Shown here piece after piece: positions 48,893 through 60,378 of a DNA stretch of 64,000 bases. The first letter of the stretch is position 1; every line of letters begins with the position of its first letter. The notes beneath the pieces were generated by a model. That model did no database searches, was not told the DNA's origin, and saw only the letters and a list, made by a program, of their open reading frames with translations. Origin of the DNA: Metallyticus violacea (taxonomy: Eukaryota; Arthropoda; Insecta; Mantodea; Metallyticidae); NCBI GenBank assembly GCA_030762175.1, contig CM060842.1:64256001-64320000 (forward strand), read 5' to 3'. Made by a program: the position numbers and the translations under genes.

Positions 48893-51435
48893 AATAGGCC
48901 TCACAGTATAATTTGTCTGTGCATAAAAAGCTCAGGCGAGTGACCCTGCCTGCCATTGGTATGCAAGTCCTACAAAGGGAGAAGGGTAAATACAGATAAA
49001 GAAAAGGAATAAAACTAAAGAATACTAAAGGGGAGAATTTAAAGGTGGCAACCAAAATAGGTCTTGGAAGAGTTTTAAGTGACATACATTTTCAGAAAAT
49101 TTCTATAGACTTAGTGGTACATTTTTTTAATGTTTGAACATAATTGCTATTTTTAATTATGGTGTATCCTTAACATTTAAGACACGTATTCCTCACTCAG
49201 ACTGATTCATACTCTGGAAAAATGACATTCGTAAATGTCCGAGAAAAATGCATTGAAAAATGTATGCATCAATTATCTTTAATTGTTTTAAAATTGCCCA
49301 GCTGTCTATAATGGGCCTTCATCTAATAAGGTTTTTTTTTTCTTTTCTTTTTTCCGGTGGCAGCATTTTTCGTTTGAGTCTCTTCTGGGCGACTCTGAAT
49401 ATTTTTTCATGGCTTGGTTACTGCGTTGCGTACAGCACGCATTCCTCTTGCTGCTTTTTCCTTTTTCCTTTAACGTAAGACCAGTAGCTTTTTCCCTCAA
49501 CAACGCTCTATTTTGGATTCCAGTATGCTGAAACGACTGTCACATCAACTTTTTTTCTTGTCACAAAAATCTCTTTGAAGCATTTACGCCTATCTCACTG
49601 TATAGCTGTCATTGGCATTTTGAGATATTCTTCTTTTTCCCCCCCTCAACACAGATCTCTGAAGAGCTAACGCACGTTTAACGTGAAAAGGAAAGGAGTT
49701 TGCCTCCTTTGACTACCAGCATTAAAATTGTCGAACTAATATGTAATACGTGAGTGAAAACATTCTTTAGTCCTTTACAGTCGGTGCTGTTATCATTGAA
49801 ATTTATCATTACCAGGCTATTTTGATGCTCGTTGGTTTAAATCAATTTAAAAACCAGAGCTTTCGCCGACGCTACGGTCGCCATCATCAGTGGACTGCAA
49901 ATGTCTGGAGAAGCAGAGGTTCAGAACCGCTAGACGTTGAAGTGGAGAGAGTTTTGGGAGAGCTGTGGCGCAAACGCTGTATGTCGAAAACCTCTATTTT
50001 TGCTTACACTGTCTGGATGCAGCTCTTCTAGTCAAATTAAAATATTCTATTGTTGTTGCAGCTATTTCTGTTTTTACAAATTTTATTCCATGGCAATTTT
50101 GAATGGAATATTCCGCCATTATTATCTTGATTATCTTGAATGAATTGTTTCATTTTACTTTCCATTCAAAAAATCGCCCCTGTAATATTAATTTCCTATA
50201 TAATTATCAATCGCAGATTTTTCTGGCTGATTAAGACGTAAATGTCAGTTATGTTAAACGAACCTAGTTTTAATGGATATTTCTGTCATACCAATTTTTC
50301 CATACTCGCATGGCACTTTATGTATTCATGTGGAGCTGCAATGATACTTGTGGAACGCAGTTTTTGACATTTTAGTTGTAGTTGTGAAAACTGTATTTCT
50401 GCTTTCCCCCCCCCCCCACCTCAAAACCTTATCTTGTCGACTTCTTTAAAGACTAATGACCATTGCAACATAGCCTGTCAATGATCAATCCCAAAAATTT
50501 AAAGAGTGGTATGAAAAGTTCAATAAAGGTTCATTAAACGACGCGAAAATTCAACAAGGGATATCATTGCTGATAAATATTATTCTTGTAATAGCTATGA
50601 CAACAAAGTTTCAACCGAATGCGCATAGTTAATTCAACAGGCATCTGAATCGACGGGAAGGATGAGCCAGTTATGTATAATTTTGAAGAAGTAGTCAACC
50701 ACGCATATCAAAGTCAAGTTGCATACAGTTTATGGTGACTGCAGCATAAGCGCTATACATGTTTTATTTGTAGTTCAGTATTCCGTGTCAGTGATAATGG
50801 AAGATTGAATTTTAATTTTTTCTGGAGCTCTTCATACACTGAAAAACATAACTTCTGTATATCAAGTTCTCGTTCATAATGTCGATTGTCAACAACTATG
50901 CATCTGGAATCTGATAGGGGCCGGCAGGTATGCGACAATGTTTGAATCTTGCTTGTTTGTACTTTGCAGTTCTCTAAATAAAACAAATAGTCGTGTAAAT
51001 AAATTATTTCTTTAATTATATTTATTATACTTAATATTACAATATTTGAAGATAAATTAAATGTTTCATTATTGTATTACTTACACCACCTAATCCCCCC
51101 CCCCTTTTCCCGTTATTTTGCATTATCAGTTATACTGTATCAACCATGTCGTTGTGTAACAGTTAATGTTAGCAAGGAAAAGGTGCATGAATTAGAACAG
51201 TGAAAACAGGTTTCCTGCATTTAGAGTTAAGGCATGCAGTAACGTTAAAAGCTCATGGTCACGTATCGTAGAATTTTTGTTGCAAAACTGTTTTAATAGA
51301 TTCTTAATCAGCTTTATATTTTTCAAAGACAGTGTTTCTAGGGCACGCCACAAGGAGCTGATTTCTTATCGTATCACCTTTTTTATTTTATTTTTTTTTT
51401 GTTTTACTGCCTTGCTTTCGTTCCGCAAGATTCCA
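48893..51435. other. Gene-free stretch
   Basis: No supported gene. At 49858-49895 the words AGCTTTCGCCGACGC and CGCCATCATCAGTGG resemble a motif seen in dispersed insect repeats, but no element boundary is visible. C runs lie at 50406-50416 and near 51098. Confidence 0.4.
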
Positions 51436-51660
51436 TTTTAGTTATTTTGTGTCATGATTAGTTACATTTTTAATCTATTTACGCCTATGTTCATTCAAAA
51501 TCGTCATTTTAGCTCATTTTCTTCATGATTTTGAACTGTTTATAAATGAAATTCGCCAACAAGAATTTATTGTTTTAGATCATTTTTCTTCATGATTTAT
51601 TTATTTTCTCTATTTACACATAAGTTTATTCAACAAGAGTTGTCAATTTAGTTCCTTCCT
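51436..51660. repeat. Degenerate tandem repeat, period about 70 bp
   Basis: Units start with TTTTAGNTCATTTTCTTCATGAT at about 51436, 51507, 51573 and 51647. Each contains ATTTAC or a similar word and ends in ATTCAACAAGA- or TTCAAAATCGTCA-like wording. Spacings are 71, 66 and 74 bp. The copies are quite diverged. Confidence 0.55.
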
Positions 51661-53008
51661 CTGTAAAAACTTTAACTTAGGTTTTGAACGTATAAAGAGT
51701 GCTGTACTTGAAGCTCAAAAGCATAGCATACTTTTATTCCATCTGATTTGTAATTTAAAGATTTATTATTCATATGAATATGAAATTTGTATTTTTAAAA
51801 CTAATATAGCTTAAAGAAAATGCTTAAGTAGTAGCAATAGATAAGCTTTAATATTTAAATAAAATACTCAATTTAGAATTATAACATTGTTAAAATTAAT
51901 TTTAGACTTGCCTAAATAAATAAATTCGACATATTTTTCATGTAGGGTTTTATAAATGAAAGCATGCTTTAATATAATGAAATACTTTTTTCTTCTATTA
52001 AACAAGTTACCTGATTACAGACAAAATTCAAATAAACCAAATGATAAAGGAAAAAATAAATAAAGAATACTGGTTAAAATACTATATTAATTACACTAAA
52101 AACTCGGTATTATAGAATGGGTTAGCAATAATTGGTTTTAATACCAAGTATAAACGTGTACGAAATGGGCTTCTCTTGGGAGCCTATTAAACCATTTTTT
52201 TACTTTTTTACATTCTTAGTAACTAAGAAACGACGACGGATATTAAATATATTTACATATATTTATCATACATCTCTCTTAACCATAATTCCTCAAAGAT
52301 TAAGATTTATCTACATTCCACAGGTTCTTGAACAATGATGAGCTTCAGAAATGGAACAAATCAAAACTGCATTAATGATATCTATATGGACATTTAAATA
52401 TTTTAAAGAATATAAATACAAATGATCAATAATCTCATACACACAAAAATATTTAAACTGCAATACAGAGGACAAAATAACACACACATTACAACAATGA
52501 TATTTGGCATATTAGATATATTAACTTATGATTAAACCTTGTTTGAACATTACACATTGTTCTCCACGAATTCAACTGAATAATATGTAAATATTCTGTG
52601 AGAGCAGATTTGAATCTTTCCCTATTATGGGATAATAATTCAATTTTCTAATATATTTTAACCAAATCTTTTTTAATAACGAGATAAATTTATATTTGGT
52701 TCATTCAGATTACACTTTTATGCAGTATTTGTTATGCATTTACATACGTTTTAATAAATTGCTTTTGCTTTTTAAGTAAAGGTTTATACACTCGCAAGGA
52801 AGTATTAAAATGTATCTCTGTAGGTTTTTCTGTTAAATACCTTACATATTATTCATATTGCTTTCTTTTGTAATATAAAGCCCGTTTGATTCAACTGTAT
52901 TTTATCACAATATTACAACATGTGTTATAATCGAAAAGAAACATGAATAAGAAGCTGTCTTAAGGATTGCTTCAGTACTAATATGACAATAAGCGAAGCG
53001 TACAGTAT
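51661..53008. other. Gene-free AT-rich stretch
   Basis: Very AT-rich DNA with no gene or repeat that I recognise. Confidence 0.45.
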
Positions 53009-53016
53009 TTCTTATA

Positions 53017-53258
53017 GTGTTTAACGCCTGTTTTAACTATCGAGGCACCACACAGGTGAGCACTGGTGATACTTGACATGAAATGATAAATTGGGATTTT
53101 TTTTTAAAGGAAATAAGTGTTCCAGATCTAAGTTTAGGGTGCTTCTCCAGCTTTTGTCATTTGTGAGGACTGAGGAAATCCTGGGGGGGGGGGGATGTCA
53201 GAAAATCGAACCCCAGACCTCTCGCTCACAAGTCCGCGCCTTAACGACCCGTGGCGGC
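53017..53258 (-). repeat. SINE family B copy, minus orientation
   Basis: In reverse complement the head is GGGTCGTTAAGGCGCGGAC with a box-B-like GGGGTTCGATT. The body follows with CCTCAGTCCTCACAAATG and the CGTTAAACAC end. The octamer GCGTACAG lies on both sides (53009-53016 and 53259-53266) and is a plausible target-site duplication. A C/G run of 12 at about 53182-53193 (G on the plus strand) is specific to this copy. Confidence 0.85.
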
Positions 53259-53381
53259 GCGTACAGCCTGGTTTTAGTTTTTGTTTAATATACTTTACAT
53301 GTGCTTTTCAATTTAAGTTTCTGCCAGATTGAAGTTTTAGAAATTTGGTATCATCTTGCTTGTATAGTACGTCATTATGCA

Positions 53382-53671
53382 TAACCGTCACGAGTAGCAG
53401 ACATCGTTAGGGCGCGGACTCGTGAACTGGAGGTCTAGGGTTCGATTCACACCAGGACCGTCTTCCCTGAGTGAGGTTTTTTTCAGGTTTTCTTCATTTC
53501 TCACAAATGGAAAATATCGGGGAAGTACCCTAAACTTAGACCTGAAACGTTTCCTACCTTAAAAAAAATAATAATCGCTTCCTAATTTATCATTTTTTCT
53601 CGTGTATCATCAGTATCCACCCCTGTGATGCCTCAGCAGTAAAAACTGGCGTTAAACACTAATTTAAAAAA
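53382..53671 (+). repeat. SINE family B copy
   Basis: The head reads CATCGTTAGGGCGCGGACTCG with a box-B-like GGGTTCGATTC. The body and end are of family B (TACCCTAAACTTAGACCTG, GGCGTTAAACACT). The flanks GTCATTATGCA (53371-53381) and GTGATTATGGA (53672-53682) match at 9 of 11 positions. It lies about 120 bp from an oppositely oriented copy at 53017. Confidence 0.85.
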
Positions 53672-53682
53672 GTGATTATGGA

Positions 53683-54752
53683 CTGTTACAGGCAGTGTGG
53701 GATGAGCTGAGTTATACCTATAAATTTCATGATAGTTCGTTAGCTTTGAATCAGCTATTTATTGTAATAAGCACATAACTACTATTTTGCCACAAGGTTA
53801 TCAAAGTTATTGCTAGATATTTTCATGACAGAGGTGAATGTTTAAGTACTAGCCCCAGAAGAGCTCTTTGGTTTACATTTGTAGAGGACAACATTTCCAA
53901 TATAACAAACCAGCAGATTAATCACCCAAACATTCCATTTTGCGGAACTTTCGACTCATAACAGTTAGAACAAATTATGATCGGCTTAATGCGTTACAAA
54001 ATTATACCAATCAGAATTTTTGCAAAATTTCTTTCAGAGGAAGTAATAGATACAGAGTCTGCTTTTTAGTATTTATTAATATTTAAGATATATTACAAAG
54101 TATTTTGAAAGAAAGAACGAATTGGATAGTTAAACAATTTTTTGGCTTTTATAAATTAAGGCAATGGCAAGGTTTTAAAAATAGTTGCAAATGATAGCAT
54201 CAAATATCGCAAATAACTTAATGCGCAAAAATAAATAAAAAACAGCATGTAAAGTATTCCAAACTGCAGTACAAAATAATTATAAATAATGCTCAGGTTA
54301 ATATAGTGAGGGAAGTTTAAGAACTAACGAGTGATAACAAATATCAGAAATTCACACAAAAGCTCGGTCACAAAGCAAGACACTGGCAAAGCAAAGGGCT
54401 TTCAGAGAGATAAGAAGCAATCAATGAAATAGCCATTTCGCTTCCTAACGAATACAAGAAACAGGGGAGAAGCCATCAGGGGAAAAGACATTAGGAGCGG
54501 ACAGAGAGGAAAAAGTTACAGGAAAACAATATGTTATGATGGAAGAAAACACATGTCATTCTGGAGTCAATCTTGAGAGAAAATTCTTGGTCTAAAAACT
54601 ACTTTTCAAAAATTATGTGTAGGGAAAAATAGTAAAAAATATTAACATTGAATCACATATTTGCAATGCTTCAGCTATGGGTTAAATTATAACTAAAACA
54701 AACCAAATGATTTATTCTTCAAATATCCATGTTTGTCTATGATAATGTACAT
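53683..54752. other. Gene-free AT-rich stretch
   Basis: No gene or element recognised. Confidence 0.4.
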
Positions 54753-55037
54753 TTTATTTTATTTATTTAGTTTATTTACAGATAAGTTTTAACATTTCTG
54801 GTCTTAAAGCCCCATTTAATTTAGGACGTGAAATGCCAGAGATATTTTGCTCAGATGCCTCTTCTTAAGGCTTGAGGTTCTTTTACGTGCCGTAAATTTA
54901 CGATGCGGGACCCTCGTCTTTGCTTCTCTTCCAAAATTTTTATATTTATGATGTTTACGCCTGAATTTTTACCGGGATTGAACCCGCGATCTTGGGTCTA
55001 CAAGGCAAGTATGGCTACTACTAGACCATTAGGACCG
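54753..55037 (-). repeat. SINE family A copy
   Basis: The minus-strand head is GGTCCTAATGGTCTAGTAGTAG, with a box-B-like GGGTTCAATCCC. The body follows (CAAGCCTTAAGAAGAGGCAT, ATTTACGGCACGTAAAAGAA) with a TAAATAAATAAAA tail. It is more diverged than the copies at 33730 and 40265, and no target duplication could be seen. Confidence 0.88.
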
Positions 55038-57634
55038 ATGACACTATTCATGATTTTCTTAAAAGCATATGAAGTTTTTCAGTGTTTTGTTTCATAGTCT
55101 GATTTACATTTCTACAGATAAAGATAGCCAAGTATTTCCTTAAAGGGCAAAGATCTCCTAATAAAAAGGAAAAACTCGCTTTTTCCTAAAGTGCTGAGCT
55201 ATTCCACGCTAGTTGTTCGTATGCTGTTTAGACACTCTGATTTGTTCTTTGGTTGCTCTATTTCTCACTGCACTAGTTGCTTCTCGAGCACGGAACTTCT
55301 TCGTGCTTATGACTCTGTATGTTTCCATCGTTTAGATTGGGTTTTGGTCTCTGGGTCGAAATATTGGATCCATGTTCATGTACCTCAATTAGATCTTTAT
55401 ATCCGCGTGGATTTCCGTTGCTGACATACTCTTCAGTAACAGGCAGCAACTGGGATTCTTAACATTGAGTTAGGTACACTGAAACTACTAGGTGAATACA
55501 AACAGAAATAATACAAGCTATGAACCTGTACCTGGCAGATAAACAAGAACTGATGAGAGACAGGCGCAGGAGAATTGTGACTCATGATTTATTGTACCCC
55601 CCTGCCTGTTGTCTACAGTCTAGTACCAACAAAACTTCATTTCGCTTCTTTCTGATTTTAGTGCTAAGAAATATTAATGCCTAGTAAGTAACCCAGCTAA
55701 CACCAAAGAGCAGCAGAGGTTGGGATTAATTGTAGAGGGTCAGGCTACATTTGTTACGCTGCGACAACTTCTTCAAAATTAGGCCTACTACTTTTTAAAC
55801 TACTCTCGCAAATACCTTAAAATTTATTACTTTGTATATTTCTATCTGTTGATCTAATTTCAAGTCAGATTTGAAAATATACTCCCTCGTTAACAAATAA
55901 CTGATAATATTAAAAAAGTGCATAATGCAAAGAAAAATTCAAAAAGCCTTTATCTTATTTTACCTGATCATATTAATTTTAAAAATATTCAATAAATGGT
56001 CAAAATGGTCAAAATTACATTGTGATATTATAACATACTCTTACTTTTATAGTTTAGTTTTAATTTTGGAAATAACGGAATAATATTCACGTTTTATTCA
56101 ATTCTATTAAACAGAAAAAAAAATTGAGACGAATATTAAATTGATTGAATTCATTTTGTGGAGTTATGTAAGAATCAAATTCAACGTCTAAAAATCGGAG
56201 CATTCATAGCTTCATGTAGATGCAACTATTATTACGTCTATCGGAACAATAATGTAATAATGAACATTCCATCTTCATTATCATTAGAATTGAACCTTGT
56301 GGTAGCTCAGAGGAATAATAAATATAAAAGAGTAAAACGAGGCCATCCGTAGATACAGAATTCAGAAAACGTGTTTTAAAAAAGCGTAGAGGTGCTAGGT
56401 GCCTAGGTAACAAAGGAAACAAACATATAACTTATACAGGCAATATCTCGTGTAAAAGCCATGTTTGGGTCACCAAGGAAGTTTGCGGGCGCACAACCTA
56501 CGAAAGAGGACTAGTAAATTGCCAAAATCTGATAATTCTTCTATAAAACGTTTGTAATTCCTAAGGATTTAGTAATTGTATTTTATAAACATTTAATTAC
56601 AGTCGTAAATTATAACTATAAATTTGTTCTTGGCAATGTGCAGGCTTCCGTTATAACACAACGTTACAAAAATGCTTAGTGTAATATTTTGTATCATAAA
56701 ATTCTTTATTTGAAATGTCGCATGCATTCTTAAGCAGTGGCCGTCTCTGGTGCATTAGCAAGGCACTGTTTCCTTTTCGGTTTGTGCTAGTGATTTCTTT
56801 TTCTCGTGTTTATCTTATGTTGTAATCAACATAAACACAAAAGTCCAAGTCAGAAAGAATGAAGTTCAAAAAAGGAACTGCCATCTGACACAGGAGAGGA
56901 AATCCTGCTATTATGTCTGTGAGCTGAAGGCAACACAATGATGATATCGGTGGTGGAATGGGGGCCATGATATCCATCATCTCGCCTCATCTCGGCGATG
57001 GCTTGGTCTCTACTCCTTAGGGAGGTGATTCTCGGCTTCCAAATTCATTCACGTAACAGCTTTCGGCGTTCAGTAGAAAAAAGCATCTCACAGATAAAAG
57101 CTTTATTCGTGTCACTCCAACTTGCAGAGACGACTCTTTAAATTACTCTGAATGCGTGCTGTGCCACAATAAAAGAAGAAGAAGCTATGAAATTGACACA
57201 GAAAGTGAAACGGCGTTGCCCTCTAAGAAATATAATGACGTGTTCATATACGTCCTGTTGAATGTTCATGGAAGTTTAACTGCTTGCATGCACTAATGCG
57301 TTCGGTTTCTTTTTGACATATATTTCCACTGAAAACAATAACTAGAATCTCCAACATATATTGTAATTATTACAGCATATTTTGAAAAACATTTTCTCTC
57401 CTTTTGTGCTAGTCTTTAAATTTTCTACTCCATATAATTAACTATACTACTTACAACGGCGTAATTTCTTCAACCATCTTCCAAATATTACATTACATGG
57501 TAGTTTACATTATTATATGTAAAAAAATACCGTTTTCTAACGTGAGCTCGAAAGGCAGCGGCAATTTGCAATAGCGAAGGTTAAGCCTTTTTTTTTTTTA
57601 TCTCGGACTCTTCCTTTCCCCAACTTCATCCTAT
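55038..57634. other. Gene-free stretch
   Basis: No supported gene. The block 56930-57190 is GC-richer and ends in a GAAGAAGAAG run, which may be the 3' end of an unidentified retroposon. T run at about 57590. Confidence 0.35.
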
Positions 57635-57980
57635 GATTTCAGTATAAACTTAAGACTGGCGTCACAGGTGCATACGTGCGGCTATAGGGTTATCATCAGG
57701 TCTTCATTCATTGCTGAAAGTTTGGACTCACATGTGCTCTACTCGTAGATGGAGATTTCTCTGAGGCACTAAGGTTGTGGGAGGGAGGGGAACGACCGAA
57801 GATGGATTGATTTCAGTATAAACTTAAGACTGGCGTCACAGGTGCATACGTGCGGCTATAGGGTTATCATCAGGTCTTCATTCATTGCTGAAAGTCTGGA
57901 CTCACATGTGCTCTACTCGTAGATGGAGATTTCTTTGAGGCACTAAGATTGTGGGAGGGAGGGGAACGACCGAAGATGGA
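57635..57980. repeat. 174-bp direct tandem duplication
   Basis: Copy 1 is 57635-57808 and copy 2 is 57809-57980. They differ at three positions in about 172 bases (TTTGG/TCTGG, TTCTCTG/TTCTTTG, AAGGTTG/AAGATTG). The unit contains GACTGGCGTCACAGGTGCAT and GGGAGGGAGGGGAACGACCG. Identity of about 98 percent means the duplication is recent. The following 57981-58140 is also GC-richer than its surroundings and may belong to the same parent sequence. Confidence 0.95.
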
Positions 57981-58140
57981 ACATTGCCCTGGACATGCCA
58001 GGTATCGGCGGGATGGGATGTAGGACAGGATTAGGGGGAACTGAGAGAGGCTATCTCAAAATCACGGTCCTTCGCTCCTTCCTTTCACATTTATTGCAGA
58101 TTGGCATTACAAATACCAGAGGTCGCAGCACTAGTTAGGG

Positions 58141-60019
58141 GGCTTGTTCTCTCCACTCTTGGATCTATAGAATAAAATAAGCTTTTAGATCTCTGTACGT
58201 TTATTTTAACACTATGCGATCTTATTAACGCCATTTTTGTTTTTTAAAATGTATTTTCATTAATAGTTCTGTTACTATGCCGCAGTTTTTATATTTTACT
58301 TTATTTTTAATTAAATGTATAATATAAATGTAAAATTGTCCTTCTTATATACTTTATTGTTTACTTTTATGGATGTCATATGGTGCCAGTCCAAATTGTT
58401 AGATCACTAGCTATTGCTACATTTGAACAATTCCCAATACAACAGGCTGGACATGGGGCGAACTTAACTTCTTGTATCAGAATGTATCTTAATCATTTCT
58501 TATTAAAACTAAAATATACCGGGAAAATAATGAACCAAGGTATAGATTAACCACTAACCAACATCAGATCAGAACATCCCATTTATCACACTATATTTAA
58601 CTGAACAATACATTACCTTTATGGCTACCGGAATATATGACAATACTTACTGTTTGTTTCAAGGTCCACCCACAAGTTACTCGTAACCATGCAAAAAACT
58701 AACGTTTTTCTCTATGCGCATGTGCAGAGCTAGTTTTTCCTCCAGTTCAAACATGTACCTGATACCAATCAAGTAGCTTCTCAGTCGACCTCTCAAGGCT
58801 ATGGAATCTGTTATGGGTCCATTCCTTTAGAAAAAATATCTTAGAAGTACTAGCAATCGAATCGAGAACTTCCAAATCAGTAGGCAGAAACGCTTGTATA
58901 GACGCAATGCAATATCAGTTATATAAAATATGAAATAATACAATATAAATATATCGGCTGATAAAACAAAAATAAGTTATTTATATTCATTTCCAAAATA
59001 CAAGCAGTGAAACAGAACATTTCAATGCCTGTATTTAAATCTTTCATTACAGTCGATAGACCTATAAAATCACATAGGTTATTTATATAGGCGGTAGAAC
59101 AGGATCACAAAAATGTTTAATATCAACTGCTGTCAGTTTCATGTTTGCTACATGAAGCAATGCCCTGGATTATGGAACAAAATAAGTAGAATGTGAACTT
59201 TCTGAGATACGAACAGCGCGTAAGTGAATAGGTGCCATGAATAACTGAGAAAATGTTTATCTAAATCAAATTCAGGCAAACAAATATAGAAATTAAAGGG
59301 TTTCTTGTATTTTTAGAAGGATGTCTTAGAAAAGCATGACACTTTGGAACTATAAACTACTTGATAAATATCTAAACTCTGGATACAGCAAAATGCAGTT
59401 CTTAAGGCTGAAGTAAAATGTACTGTTAAATATGTTCTTTTTCTAGCTCATTCTGGTTATTCTGAAGTAATATTTAGATAAATAACCCATTATTACTTAT
59501 CACTAACAAAATATTCCGATGTATACATTTCTCATCTTGTACCGCCTATAAAAGCTATATCTACAGGTTCGGTTGAGATTGTTATATAAATAAAACAAAC
59601 AAAATACATGCGTTTTAAAGATTCACTTTGTAAAAATATAGGTTGCTCTAAAATAAATTAAAATAAACGCTCTATAATTTTCAGATTTTAAATTCAAAAT
59701 TTTCGAAGGTATCTGGATAAAAAAAATTTGGGAAACAAAACTTTGTAGTGTTATTATGTATGACTTCTAAGAAATTACTCCGTATTAAGTGTCAGATTAC
59801 ACTTGTGATTATTAATGTAAGAGCTGCTGATACAAAAGCATAAAGCACATTTCAGAGAACCTGCTCAAGGAAATGAACATACAACATTTATTCTCGTATG
59901 CTGGAATTATAAACAGTCTTTATTGCTGGTCAAAACCCTTAATAAAATGCTACGTTATGACACTAGTTGCATAAAATTATCATAAGTAATATCACAAGAG
60001 GGTCTGACATTTTCATTTC
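58141..60019. other. Gene-free AT-rich stretch
   Basis: No gene recognised. Its right end may hold a decayed third monomer of the repeat that follows. Confidence 0.4.
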
Positions 60020-60378
60020 GACTATTTCACTAATAAAATAAGCATTTAAATATAATTCCCCTAAACTTGGTTTAAATTTTTTAATAATTGTATATTTGTA
60101 TTGTGAATACTCAACTTTTCAAACCATCTTGCAACAGATGAATGTCGATTGTCAGTAATGTCAATAGAGTACGGGTTTAGGGTTATTTCATGAACAGAAC
60201 AACAATAGAAGTAATATATATGTATGAAATTCGCGCACAGGATATTAACAATTGTATAAAATATTATATTTACTTATGAATAGCTTATTCAGAAACCGTG
60301 AGACTGAAACAGACGAAAGTCGATTGTTACAATCGCTACCGTTCGATTTACCAATACCAACTGAGAAAAACAAAATAG
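60020..60378 (-). repeat. Satellite-like dispersed repeat, copy 2
   Basis: This is the reverse-oriented partner of 25523-25901. Internally, AACAGATGAATGTCGATTGT at 60133 recurs as AACAGACGAAAGTCGATTGT at 60308, a period of 175 bp. The flanking words ATAATTGTATA and TATTTCA also recur at matching places. It therefore consists of two monomers of a tandem repeat rather than a unique element. Confidence 0.75.
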
